Assembly: GCA_963730005.1 (NCBI GenBank)
Contig: CAVSPO010000012.1
Span: forward strand, 236,974-300,973
DNA: 64,000 nucleotides
From: CAVSPO01 sp963730005
Lineage (GTDB): Bacteria > Actinomycetota > Actinomycetes > Propionibacteriales > Propionibacteriaceae
Direction: 5' to 3'
Each line of letters opens with the position of its first letter. Positions within the stretch are counted from its first letter, which is position 1. A program made the translations under genes and the position numbers. This document shows positions 8,072-16,885 of this stretch, one piece after another. Below the pieces are notes generated by a model. That model did no database searches. It was not told the origin of the DNA and saw nothing but the letters and a program-made list of their open reading frames with translations.

Positions 8072-9547
8072 ATGAAGTTCCGTGAAGCGCGTTTGGTTTC
8101 GGTCCCTGATGGCACGGTCGGCGAACCCCAGGATTTGTGGATCGCCGACGGCAGGATCAGCCGCTACCAGAAGGAGCCTGCAAGCGACGTCATCAACCTC
8201 GACGGACGCTTCGTGTTGCCCGGCTTGTGGGACACCCACACGCACTTCACCTCCTGGACGCTGTCCAGCCATCGCATCGACCTGTCCGGCGCCCGCAGTG
8301 CGAGCGAGGCAGCCCGACGAGTGGCCGCGGCGCTGTCAGAGGCAGGGCCCGGTCCACTGCTGGGTGGCGGGCTGACGTTGGCCACCTGGCCGGACCAGCC
8401 GGACACCGCGCTGCTGGACCAACACAGCGGTGATCGTCCGGTGGTGCTGAACTCCTCCGACCTGCACTCGGTCTGGGCGAACAGCGCTGCGCTGCGGCTG
8501 TTCGGTTTCGGCGACCGGGCCGACGGCAGCCCGTCCAGTGGCTTCCTCCGCGAAGCCGACTCCTTCGCCATGCAGAGTCAGGTGAACGACGTGGATCCGG
8601 CGATTCTCGACCGCTGGATCCTGGAGGCCGAGCAGGCGGCTGCGGCTCAGGGTGTGGTGGGCATTCTCGACGTGGAGAAGGATTGGATGCCCGGCATCTG
8701 GGCGCGTCGGTTCGCCGACGGCATCAACCTGCTGCGTGTCGAGGCCGCGTTCTGGTCGGAGAATCTGGACCGAGCCATCACGGCGGGGCTGCACACCGGC
8801 ATGGTGCTCGACGAGGCCGGGCTGCTGACCTGCGGGCCGCTCAAGATCATCACTGACGGTTCGCTGGGCTCCAGCACAGCCTGGTGCTTCGAACCGCTGG
8901 GCCGGCCGGTGCCGCAGATGCCCTACGGGGAGTCCTGCATCAGCCGCGACGACCTGTTCGAACAGCTGCAACGTGCCACGAACGCAGGTCTGGATGTGGC
9001 CGTGCACGCCATCGGTGACCGAGCCGTTTCCCAGGCGTTGGACGCCTTCGAGGAAACGCACGCCCACGGCAGCATCGAGCATGCCCAGCTGCTGGCGCCG
9101 GGTGATTTCGAGCGCTTCGCTCGCCTCGACGTCCGCGCCAGCGTGCAACCCGATCATCTGGTGGGCGAACGGGACACCCTGGACGCCCAGTGGGGTGAGC
9201 GAAACGATCGGGCCTACGCCTTCCGTTCGTTCCTGGACGCCGGTGTTCGTGTCAGCCTCGGCAGTGATGCCCCGGTTGTTGCACTGGACCCGTGGCGGGC
9301 AATTCAGGCGGCCGTGCTTCGCAGCCTGCCCGGCGAGCAGCCCTGGCACCCGGAGCAGTGCCTGAGGGTGGGCGACGCCCTGTTCGCCAGCACCCAGGGG
9401 GTGCGCGGCCTCGTCCCTGGCGCCGCTGCGGACCTGATGGTGCTCGACGCCAACCCGTTCGAGGCCGACCCGAGCACTCTGGCCGGCACGCCCGTGCACC
9501 TCACCATGATGGCCGGACGCATCACCCACCGGACGGACGCGAGCTAG
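8072..9547 (+). CDS. YtcJ-like amidohydrolase
   Basis: Metal-dependent hydrolase of the amidohydrolase superfamily (YtcJ/AmdH-like), 491 residues, cytoplasmic. Motifs in order: the metal-site LPGLWDTHTHF near residue 50, DGSLGSSTAW, VHAIGDRAV, IEHAQ, SVQPDHL and the final LGSDAPVV, then the small beta-sandwich returning at the C-terminus (PGAAADLMVLDANPF). Families with these motifs hydrolyse amide or imine bonds, but the substrate cannot be assigned here. It stands alone on the plus strand and its end overlaps that of convergent era by 4 bases. An N-substituted formamide deformylase or imidazolonepropionase name would be over-interpretation. Confidence 0.85.
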   Translation: MKFREARLVSVPDGTVGEPQDLWIADGRISRYQKEPASDVINLDGRFVLPGLWDTHTHFTSWTLSSHRIDLSGARSASEAARRVAAALSEAGPGPLLGGGLTLATWPDQPDTALLDQHSGDRPVVLNSSDLHSVWANSAALRLFGFGDRADGSPSSGFLREADSFAMQSQVNDVDPAILDRWILEAEQAAAAQGVVGILDVEKDWMPGIWARRFADGINLLRVEAAFWSENLDRAITAGLHTGMVLDEAGLLTCGPLKIITDGSLGSSTAWCFEPLGRPVPQMPYGESCISRDDLFEQLQRATNAGLDVAVHAIGDRAVSQALDAFEETHAHGSIEHAQLLAPGDFERFARLDVRASVQPDHLVGERDTLDAQWGERNDRAYAFRSFLDAGVRVSLGSDAPVVALDPWRAIQAAVLRSLPGEQPWHPEQCLRVGDALFASTQGVRGLVPGAAADLMVLDANPFEADPSTLAGTPVHLTMMAGRITHRTDAS

Positions 9548-10479
9548 AACCCCAGCCGATTCAGCTGCTTGGGATCGGACTGCCAGTCCTTGAGCACCTT
9601 CACCTTCAGGTCCAGGTGCACCGGGGTGCCGAGCAGCGCCGAGATCTGCTGGCGGGCATCAGTGCCGATCTGCTTGATGCGTTCACCTCGATGGCCGATC
9701 ATGATGCCCTTCTGGGAATCCCGCTCCACGATCATCGACGCATAGATGTCCAGCAGCGGCTTGTCCTCCGGCCGCCCGTCCCGCAGCCGCATCTCGTCGA
9801 CCTCGACAGTGATCGAGTGCGGAAGCTCGTCGCGGACATCCTCCAGAGCGGCCTCACGGATGAGCTCGGCCACCAGCCTTTCGCTGGGCTCGTCGGTGAT
9901 GTCGTCGTCCGGGTAGTACTTGGGGCCCAACGGGAGCAGCCCGATCAGCACCTCGGCCACCTCGTCGACCTGTGCACCGGTGACCGAGGAGCAGGGCACG
10001 ATGTCGACCCACTGGATGCCCAGTGGCCCGGCCATGGAGTCGATCTCGAGCAGGTGCTTGCGCAGCCGGTCGCGACTGACGAGGTCGGCCTTCGTGGCGA
10101 TGGCCACCAACTTGGGCGGATGCGCCAGCTGCGCCAACTCGCCCACCAGGTACTTGTCGCCCGGACCCACATGCTCGTTGCAGGGCAGGCAGACCCCGAT
10201 GACGTCCACCTCGGTCCAGGTCTGGCGAACCAGGTCGTTGAGGCGCTCCTGCAACAGCGAGCGCGGCTTGGACAGGCCGGGGGTGTCGATCAGGATCAGC
10301 TGGGCGTCGGGGCGAGTGACGATTCCGCGCACCGTGTGGCGAGTGGTCTGCGGCTTCGAGCTGGCGATGGCGATCTTGCTGCCCACCAAGGCGTTGGTCA
10401 GTGTCGACTTGCCCGCATTGGGACGCCCCACCATGCAGACGAAGCCTGAGCGGAAGGTACCGTCCGCTGGCTGCAGCAA
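9544..10479 (-). CDS. era: GTPase Era
   Basis: Essential GTPase that binds 16S rRNA and assists 30S maturation. G1 is GRPNAGKST, G2 lies around TTRHT, G3 is DTPG, and G4 is TKAD in place of NKxD (common in Era). A C-terminal KH domain carries GHRGERIKQIG. The uninterrupted frame starts at TTG 10479 with no convincing ribosome site. An ATG at 10574/10577 overlaps the corC stop, the usual coupled layout, and opens MDPTDFTEEALLAP, which would continue into the frame before Era (AAGPAAAPPPNLERAVVAG) after one missing base near 10531-10540. The true gene is therefore probably about 30 residues longer. Confidence 0.92.
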   Translation of the reverse strand: MLQPADGTFRSGFVCMVGRPNAGKSTLTNALVGSKIAIASSKPQTTRHTVRGIVTRPDAQLILIDTPGLSKPRSLLQERLNDLVRQTWTEVDVIGVCLPCNEHVGPGDKYLVGELAQLAHPPKLVAIATKADLVSRDRLRKHLLEIDSMAGPLGIQWVDIVPCSSVTGAQVDEVAEVLIGLLPLGPKYYPDDDITDEPSERLVAELIREAALEDVRDELPHSITVEVDEMRLRDGRPEDKPLLDIYASMIVERDSQKGIMIGHRGERIKQIGTDARQQISALLGTPVHLDLKVKVLKDWQSDPKQLNRLGF

Positions 10480-10573
10480 GCCCGCGACGACTGCTCGCTC
10501 GAGGTTTGGCGGTGGCGCTGCGGCCGGACCCGCGGCGCCAGCAGTGCTTCTTCAGTGAAATCAGTGGGATCCA

Positions 10574-11890
10574 TCATGCCTGTTCCGTCGTTGTGTTGTC
10601 GCCGTTCGGCCCTTGCTCACCGTTGGCCGGTGCTCGTCGCACCAGGAAGGTGCTGATCAGGTGCCGGCGGCCGGACGCCTGGTCAGCCACCATTTCCAAC
10701 CCGTTCCAGACGATCGTCGACCCCTTCAGGGGCACCATGTTCAACTCCTTGGCCACCAGCCCCCCGACCGTCTCGACGTCCTCGTCCTCGAGCTGCAAAC
10801 CGAACAAGTCACCAAGTTCATCCACCGGCATCCGGCTCGACACGCGGAAACGGCCGGGTTCCACCTCAGTGGCCACGATCGGCTCGGCGTCGTACTCGTC
10901 GGTGATCTCGCCGACGATCTCTTCCACGATGTCCTCGATGGTGGCCAGCCCGGCGGTACCGCCGAATTCATCGACCACCACCACCATGTGGTTGCGGTCG
11001 CGCTGCATCTTGTGCAGCAGTTCGTCGATGGGCTTGGAGTCGGGGCAGAAGGTGGGCTCGCGCATGATGTCGCCGATCGTCTCGCGCTTCTCCGCCTCAG
11101 GGTTGTCGTACAGCCGGCGGGTGAGGTCCTTGAGGTAGAGCACACCCACCACGTCGTCCAGGGATTCGTCGATGACCGGGATCCGGCTGAACCCCGAGCG
11201 CAGCGCCAGCGCCAGGCCCTGACGAAGCGTCTTGTCCTGCTCGACGAAGACCACGTCGGTGCGAGGCACCATCACTTCGCGCACCAAGGTGTCGCCGAGC
11301 TCGAACACCGAGTGGATCATCTCGCGTTCGCCGTGTTCGATCACGTCGCTCGCCTCAGCCATGTCGACCAACTCGCGCAACTCCGCTTCGGAGCTGAACG
11401 GGCCGTCAGCGTAGCCGCGACCTGGCGTGATGGCGTTGCCGATGGTGATCAGCAGCTTCGGAACGGGGCCCAGGATCGTCGTCAGGGCGTTGACGGTGCG
11501 GGCCGCTCGCAGCGCCACGGACTCGGCGCGTTGCCGGCCGAGAGTGTGCGGGCCGACGCCCCAGAGGATGTAACTGACCAGCGTCATGGAGCCGGCGGTG
11601 ATCGCCAGCCGCTGCCAGGTCACGTCGATGTGCTTGAAGACCACCAGCGACACCAGGACGACGGCGCTCATCTGCGAGATGACGCGTACCAACGTCACCG
11701 AGTTGACGTACGGCGATGGGTCCGCCGCGATGTCGGCCACCGTCTGGGCGTGACGCTGGTCCTCGTCGACCATCCGCTCGGCCCGCGAGGTGGTGATGAT
11801 CTGCAAGGATGTCTCCGCCGCTGCCAGCCAGCTCGCGAAGATGCTCAGCAGCCCCACGACCGCGAGCATGATCCAGTCGGACTGGCTCAT
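10574..11890 (-). CDS. corC: CorC/HlyC-type membrane protein with CBS domains
   Basis: 438-residue membrane protein: an N-terminal DUF21/CNNM transmembrane region (about residues 1-130, several hydrophobic helices), a CBS pair (about 200-330, including REVMVPRTDVVFVE and RNHMVVVVDEFGGTAG), and a C-terminal CorC_HlyC domain (from about 350). The family is linked to magnesium/cobalt efflux or homeostasis; the haemolysin label is historical. Start ATG 11890 overlaps the ybeY stop and its own stop overlaps a possible era start, so it lies in the phoH-ybeY-corC-era operon. Confidence 0.9.
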   Translation of the reverse strand: MSQSDWIMLAVVGLLSIFASWLAAAETSLQIITTSRAERMVDEDQRHAQTVADIAADPSPYVNSVTLVRVISQMSAVVLVSLVVFKHIDVTWQRLAITAGSMTLVSYILWGVGPHTLGRQRAESVALRAARTVNALTTILGPVPKLLITIGNAITPGRGYADGPFSSEAELRELVDMAEASDVIEHGEREMIHSVFELGDTLVREVMVPRTDVVFVEQDKTLRQGLALALRSGFSRIPVIDESLDDVVGVLYLKDLTRRLYDNPEAEKRETIGDIMREPTFCPDSKPIDELLHKMQRDRNHMVVVVDEFGGTAGLATIEDIVEEIVGEITDEYDAEPIVATEVEPGRFRVSSRMPVDELGDLFGLQLEDEDVETVGGLVAKELNMVPLKGSTIVWNGLEMVADQASGRRHLISTFLVRRAPANGEQGPNGDNTTTEQA

Positions 11891-12337
11891 CGTTGCCGCA
11901 TCCAGTCGTCGATCAGCCGGTCGTTGAGCGCGAACATCAACTGCTTGTCAGCTGGTTCGGCGTGGTCGTAGCCGAGCAGGTGCAGGATTCCGTGCACCAG
12001 CAGGTAGTCGGACTCGTCGCTGGGCGAGCGCCCGTTCGTCGGCTGCCTGCGCGGCGGTCACGGCAGGGCACAGCACGATGTCGCCGAGCAGCCCACGCGG
12101 CGCCGGCTCGTCCGGATTCGGGACACGCAGCTCATCCATCGGGAAGCTCAGGACATCGGTCGGGCCCTGGTGCCCCATGAAGCGTTCGTTGTAACCCGCC
12201 ATGGTCGTTTCGTCGACCAGCAGGATCGCCAGATCGGATTGGACATGGATGCGCATCTGCCGAAGCACGAAGGTGGCCAGCCGGACCAACCGCTGGGAGT
12301 CGACGTCGACGCCCGATTCGTTGTTGACGTCGATCAT
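11887..12337 (-). CDS. ybeY: Endoribonuclease YbeY, split by a frameshift
   Basis: Zinc-dependent RNase for 16S rRNA 3'-end maturation and ribosome quality control. The first frame from ATG 12337 runs through GPTDVLSFPMDE and GDIVLCPAVTAAQAADER and then goes off frame. The essential zinc motif HGILHLLGYDH and the ending LMFALNDRLIDDWMRQR are intact one frame over, ending at TGA 11887, which overlaps the corC start as expected. A one-base surplus in the GGGCG/GCGCCC tract near 12023-12034 would restore a protein of about 150 residues. This looks like a sequence error; a real loss would leave no catalytic site. Confidence 0.88.
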
Positions 12338-13347
12338 CGGGTGCGCCCCCCGCGAACGGGACGGCGGCGCGGCTGCTCGACCTGTTGTGCGGTCTCGTAG
12401 TCCTCATAGGCAGCAACGATCCGCCCAACCAGCTTGTGGCGCACCACATCGCGCTTGGTGAGGTAGCAGAAGGCGATGTCGTCGACGTCGTCCAGGATTT
12501 CCTGCACCGCACGCAGACCACTGCGCTTGCCCGACGGCAGGTCGACCTGCGTGACGTCACCGGTGACGACGATCTTCGAGCCGAAACCCAACCGGGTCAG
12601 GAACATCTTCATCTGCTCGGTGCTGGTGTTCTGGGCCTCGTCCAGGACGATGAACGCATCGTTCAGGGTGCGCCCGCGCATGTAGGCAAGCGGAGCGACC
12701 TCGATGACGCCACTGGTCATCAGCCGCGGCACTGCCTCCGGATCGATCATGTCGTGCAGGGCGTCGTACAGCGGACGCAGGTAGGGGTCGATCTTCTCGT
12801 TCAGGGTGCCGGGAAGGTAACCGAGCCGTTCCCCAGCTTCAATGGCGGGACGTGTCAGGATGATCCGGCTGACCTGCTTGGCCTGCAGCGCCTGGACGGC
12901 CTTGGCCATCGCCAGATAGGTCTTGCCGGTACCGGCGGGCCCGATGCCGAAGACGATGGTGTGCGCATCGATGGCGTCCACGTATCGCTTCTGGTTCAGC
13001 GTCTTGGGGCGAATCGTCCTGCCGCGGCTGGACAGGATGTTCTGGGTGAGCACCTCGGCGGCTCGAACGTCGTCGGCGCTGGTGATCATCGAGACGATCC
13101 GCTCGACTGCCTCGCTGGTGAGGCCCTGGCCGGTGCGCACGATGGTGACCATCTCGGTCAGAGTTTCGGCCGCGATGGCGACATCAACGCTGGCGCCGGT
13201 CAGGGTGATCACGTTGCCCCGCACCGCGATGTCGGCTTCCAGCTGTTGCTCCAGCACCCGCAGGAACTCGTCGCCGACGCCCAGCAGGTTGACCATCGGC
13301 ACCGACGCTGGAACCGTCAGCTGCCGAGTGCCGGCGCGCGGTGCCAC
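12334..13347 (-). CDS. phoH: PhoH-like ATPase
   Basis: Cytoplasmic P-loop ATPase of the PhoH family, probably acting in RNA metabolism with YbeY, whose start it overlaps. Walker A is GPAGTGKTYLAMA, with LTRPAIEAGERLGYLPG and Walker B IVLDEAQN, then TGDVTQVDLP. The frame is open to 13470, but upstream codons look non-coding in composition. I take GTG 13347 (VAPRAGTRQLTVPASVPMVNLLG). A good AAGGAG site near 13405 is followed in another frame by MTTQPSTDSASGVP-like codons starting at CTG, so an indel may disturb the N-terminus. Confidence 0.9.
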   Translation of the reverse strand: MAPRAGTRQLTVPASVPMVNLLGVGDEFLRVLEQQLEADIAVRGNVITLTGASVDVAIAAETLTEMVTIVRTGQGLTSEAVERIVSMITSADDVRAAEVLTQNILSSRGRTIRPKTLNQKRYVDAIDAHTIVFGIGPAGTGKTYLAMAKAVQALQAKQVSRIILTRPAIEAGERLGYLPGTLNEKIDPYLRPLYDALHDMIDPEAVPRLMTSGVIEVAPLAYMRGRTLNDAFIVLDEAQNTSTEQMKMFLTRLGFGSKIVVTGDVTQVDLPSGKRSGLRAVQEILDDVDDIAFCYLTKRDVVRHKLVGRIVAAYEDYETAQQVEQPRRRPVRGGRTR

Positions 13348-13515
13348 ACCGGGTGCGCCGGCACACCGGAGGCGGAATCGGTACTCGGCTGAGTAGTCAG
13401 GGTTTCTCCTTCGTGGATCGCCCTTCAACTCTATCGTGCGCTCTTCACGATCGGGAACCGGTGGCCGCACGGCCGCAGCCGGCGGCCGTGCGGCCGGCCC
13501 AACGGCCAGCTCGGG

Positions 13516-14054
13516 TCAGTCCTCGGCGCTCAGCCTCTCGCGGTCGAAGCGCGAGACACCGTTCTCGTCGGAGTCCTCGTCGTCGTCGAAGCCCAGCTCG
13601 GCATCGTCCTCTCCTCGTCGACGTTCTCGTCGATGATGTGCATCGCGGCCTCCTCGGCCGTCGCTGCACCACCCGAGATACCGACGTCGTCCGCCACCGA
13701 CTGCGGCTCAACATCCTCACCAACGCCACCCGGGGCCACCAGACGCCCGGCCCGTTTGCTGCCCACCTCACGCTTCTCGCCGTCAGGATTCCACGGCCCC
13801 TTGAGCCTGCGTGGGTCCTCCTCAGGCTCCTCCTGAGCCACTCGCTGATCGATGGTCTCGCCCTCGAACCTCTCCTTGACGGTGTTGCCATAGCCCTGGG
13901 CGGCCGACCAGTGATCGGGCGCGGTGTATCCCTCATCCAGCATGTCCGGGACGCCACGATCGACCAATGAATAGCGCTGACCGAGTTGATCAAGCTGCTC
14001 CGAGCCTTCGGGCAGGTCGAAGGCGTCGTCCGGGGTCACCATGTCGTCACTCAT
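13516..14054 (-). CDS. DUF5709-type acidic protein, split by a frameshift
   Basis: Starts MSDDMVTPDDAFDLPEG at ATG 14054 and includes DEGYTAPDHWSAAQGYG and RRLKGPWNPDG, features of the actinobacterial DUF5709 family of unknown function. The first frame then reads into Thr/Arg-rich nonsense. One frame over, a very acidic ending (GFDDDEDSDENGVSRFDRERLSAED, quoted in parts) runs to TGA 13516. Restoring one G in the CCTCTCC tract near 13608-13613 joins them into about 179 residues. No membrane segment is seen; likely soluble. Function unknown. Confidence 0.7.
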
Positions 14055-14169
14055 GGCTTGATCTTGCCATCGTTGGCCGCCGTGCGACAGGACCCGGACG
14101 GGATTCGCAGCTGAAGGCCACAGACGAGTGGGAATGGGTCCGGACCAGAGGAGGCCTAGGATCTGGCGT

Positions 14170-14928
14170 GTGACAGAACAGACCGCTGATCCGCCGGGCA
14201 ACCCGGCCCGGGCGCGCTATGCCAGCGGCTGCAGGGGCAACTACGACATCATCCTGGCGTTGTTCTGCGCCTTTCTGCTGATCAGCAACGTGGGTGCCAC
14301 CAAGTTGATCCAGTTCGGACCAGACCTGACGATCGGCTCATTCCCGCTGCTCCCGATCATCATCGACGGCGGAGCCTTCCTGTTCCCGCTCACCTACATC
14401 TTCGGAGACGTGCTGGCCGAGGTGTACGGAATGGCCAAGGCTCGGCGCGCCATCCTCACCGGATTCTTCATCTCCGCCACGGCGTCGCTGGTCTTCCTGC
14501 TCGTCGACCTTGCTCCCCCGGCAACGGACTGGCCCAACCAGGACGCCTGGCACGCCGTGCTCGGATTCGTCCCGCGCATCGTGTTCGCGTCGTTGGCGGG
14601 CTACCTGTGTGGCCAGTTCCTGAACGCAAAAGTGCTGGTGGCGCTCAAGGAGCGCACACCGGACGCGTCGCTGTGGACCAGGCTGTTGGGCTCCACCGTG
14701 GTGGGCGAACTGGCGGACACCATCGTGTTCTGCCTCGTCGCCTGGGCGGGTCTGATCACGGCGGGAACGATGGTCAACTACATACTGGTCGGCTATCTGT
14801 ACAAGGTGACCGTCGAGGTGTTGTTCCTGCCCGTCACCTACCGCGTCATTGCCTGGGTCAAACGACACGAACCCGAGTTTGCCCAGCCAACCGGACCTGA
14901 CGCGGACCTGGCCGCGATTCAGGCGTAG
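14170..14928 (+). CDS. yhhQ: VUT-family queuosine precursor transporter
   Basis: Integral membrane protein of 252 residues, about six helices, of the YhhQ/VUT family that imports queuine precursors such as preQ0/preQ1 or queuine. Diagnostic blocks are SNVGATKLI, FPLTYIFGDVLAEVYG and VGELADTIVFC. GTG 14170 has TAGGAT 7 bases upstream, so it is probably leaderless; a GAGGAG lies too far away to be its Shine-Dalgarno. It faces tgt, the enzyme that uses its substrate, and their ends overlap by 10 bases, which supports a queuosine salvage role. Confidence 0.88.
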   Translation: MTEQTADPPGNPARARYASGCRGNYDIILALFCAFLLISNVGATKLIQFGPDLTIGSFPLLPIIIDGGAFLFPLTYIFGDVLAEVYGMAKARRAILTGFFISATASLVFLLVDLAPPATDWPNQDAWHAVLGFVPRIVFASLAGYLCGQFLNAKVLVALKERTPDASLWTRLLGSTVVGELADTIVFCLVAWAGLITAGTMVNYILVGYLYKVTVEVLFLPVTYRVIAWVKRHEPEFAQPTGPDADLAAIQA

Positions 14929-16151
14929 AAGCGGCCCAGGAACTCCGTGCGGAAATCGTCGAACCGATCATCCAGGATGGACTGACGAATCTCGTCGACC
15001 AACCGCACGGTGAAGCGTTCGTTGTGGATGGTGGCCAGGGTGGCCCCCAACATCTCCTTGGCCTTGAACAGGTGGTGCAGGTACGCCCGCGTGTAATGGG
15101 CGCAGGTGTAGCAGTCGCAGTCCTCCTCCAAGGGCAGGAACGCCCGCCTGCTGGCCGCGGTGTTCACGTTGTAACGACCGTCAGCGGTGTAGATGGCTGC
15201 GTTCCGCGCCACCCGGGACGGATTGACGCAGTCGAACGTGTCCGCCCCCGCCGCCACTGCGGCGAACAGGTCGTCCGGTTCGCTGATGCCCAGCAGGTGC
15301 CGCGGCTTGTCGCGAGGCAGTTCCTCGGCGCACCAGGCGACGATGGTGCCGATGTTGGCCTTCTCCAACGCGCCGCCGATGCCGTAGCCGTCGAAACGCT
15401 GCCCGTCCGATTCAGTGCCCACCAGACCGCGGCAGGCCTGCCGCCGCAGATCCTCGTACTGCGCGCCCTGGACCACACCGAACAGTGCCTGGTACGGGCG
15501 GTGGCTGCGCTGCGCAGTGAGCCTGACGTGCTCGTCGAGGCAGCGCTGGGCCCAGCGCTGGGTGCGCTCGACGGAGGCTTCCTGGTATGCCCTGGTGTTC
15601 ATCAGGGTGGTCAGCTCGTCGAACGCGAAGGTGATGTCGGCGCCCAACTGGTGCTGGATCCCCATGCTGATCTCAGCGTTGAACCTGTGTTGATCGCCAT
15701 TCAACGGCGATTTGAAGACCACGCCGTCCTCGTCCACCACGGCCTTGCGTTCCTTGCCGGCCGCGATCACGTCGTCGTCCTGCAACCCCGTGGTGTCCAT
15801 GGCCAGCACCTTCTTGAAGCCGACGCCCAGACTCATCACCTGGAAGCCCCCGGAGTCGGTGAAGGTGGGGCCCGGCCAGTTCATGAACCGCCCCAGCCCG
15901 CCCGCCTCATCAATGATGTCCGGGCCGGGCTGCAGGTACAGGTGGTAGGCGTTCGCCAGCACCGCCTGGGCACCCAGGGCAGCCACGGACTCGGGTAGCA
16001 CCGCCTTCACGGTGGCCTTGGTGCCCACCGCGATGAAGGCAGGTGTACAGATCTCGCCGTGCGGGGTGCGAATGGTTCCCGCCCGGCCCAAGCCGTTGGG
16101 CAGTTGCTTGTCGACGGTGAATCCGAAGTCGTCCGGGCTTGGCGAGCTCAA
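14919..16151 (-). CDS. tgt: Queuine tRNA-ribosyltransferase
   Basis: Exchanges guanine-34 for a queuosine base in tRNAs with GUN anticodons. It is 410 residues. The catalytic Asp pair is visible in FTDSGGFQVMSLG and ADTFDCVNPSR, and the structural zinc site is CDCYTC followed about 25 residues later by ATIHNE. TTG 16151 overlaps the rsmE stop (TTGA), indicating coupling within hrcA-dnaJ-rsmE-tgt; upstream in-frame codons are Arg/Gly-rich and unlike the family. Whether the substrate is queuine or preQ1 is uncertain, since no preQ1 synthesis genes are in the window. Confidence 0.93.
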   Translation of the reverse strand: MSSPSPDDFGFTVDKQLPNGLGRAGTIRTPHGEICTPAFIAVGTKATVKAVLPESVAALGAQAVLANAYHLYLQPGPDIIDEAGGLGRFMNWPGPTFTDSGGFQVMSLGVGFKKVLAMDTTGLQDDDVIAAGKERKAVVDEDGVVFKSPLNGDQHRFNAEISMGIQHQLGADITFAFDELTTLMNTRAYQEASVERTQRWAQRCLDEHVRLTAQRSHRPYQALFGVVQGAQYEDLRRQACRGLVGTESDGQRFDGYGIGGALEKANIGTIVAWCAEELPRDKPRHLLGISEPDDLFAAVAAGADTFDCVNPSRVARNAAIYTADGRYNVNTAASRRAFLPLEEDCDCYTCAHYTRAYLHHLFKAKEMLGATLATIHNERFTVRLVDEIRQSILDDRFDDFRTEFLGRFYA

Positions 16152-16885
16152 CGGAGGGCCCCGGCGGCCAGCAGCTGCAGCTGGGCCAGCGCCACGACGC
16201 CGGCCGTGCTGGTGCGCAGCACCCCGTCGCTGACGGTCACCGGCACAGCACCCGCCTGGGTGAACGCGTCCAGTTCCTGACTGCAGATGCCACCCTCGGG
16301 ACCGACGATGAAGAGCACCTCGCCGGCACGGGGCAGTGGCCGGGCGCCCAACGGCTGATCGGCGTCCTCGTGCAGCACGAAGGCGCACGCGGCGTCGCGG
16401 ATGCGCTCACACACCTGCGAGGTGGCAACCGCGGTCACCACAGGCACCGACAACCTGCGGGCCTGTTTGCTGGACTCCCGGACGGTGGCCTGCCATTTGG
16501 CGACGCCCTTCTCGGCCTTGCCTTGATCCCAGCGAACGATGGATCGGCTCGCCTGCCAGGCCAGTACCTCGTCGACACCCAGCTCGGTGACGGCCTCGAT
16601 GGCCACGTCGGAACGGTCGCCCTTGGCCAACGCCTGCACCGCCACCCAGCGGTGGGCCCGCACGGGAGCGCTCAGCAGCTCGTCCACCCGCACACTGATG
16701 CCGGCTTTGTCGACCTCGGTGACCTCGCCGCGAACCCCATGACCGGCACCGTCCGCGAGCAGCACGGTCTCCCCCACCCTGGTGCGTTTGACCACCGCCG
16801 CGTGCCGACCTTCCTCGCCTGTGACGAGCACGATGTCACCCAGCTGTGTGCCGGCCACGTCGGCCAGGAACAGTGGCGCGGTCAT
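16148..16885 (-). CDS. rsmE: 16S rRNA m3U1498 methyltransferase
   Basis: SPOUT-family methyltransferase acting on U1498 of 16S rRNA. It is 245 residues with an N-terminal PUA-like part and a C-terminal trefoil-knot domain containing FIVGPEGGICSQEL and SDGVLRTSTAGVVALA, the AdoMet-binding knot. ATG 16885 forms an ATGA overlap with the dnaJ stop. The conserved dnaJ-rsmE pairing supports the call. Confidence 0.93.
   Translation of the reverse strand: MTAPLFLADVAGTQLGDIVLVTGEEGRHAAVVKRTRVGETVLLADGAGHGVRGEVTEVDKAGISVRVDELLSAPVRAHRWVAVQALAKGDRSDVAIEAVTELGVDEVLAWQASRSIVRWDQGKAEKGVAKWQATVRESSKQARRLSVPVVTAVATSQVCERIRDAACAFVLHEDADQPLGARPLPRAGEVLFIVGPEGGICSQELDAFTQAGAVPVTVSDGVLRTSTAGVVALAQLQLLAAGALR

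Noticed and set aside
12385..13392. 335-codon plus-strand frame opposite phoH
   Set aside because: Shadow of PhoH, which has Walker A and B motifs in the minus frame.
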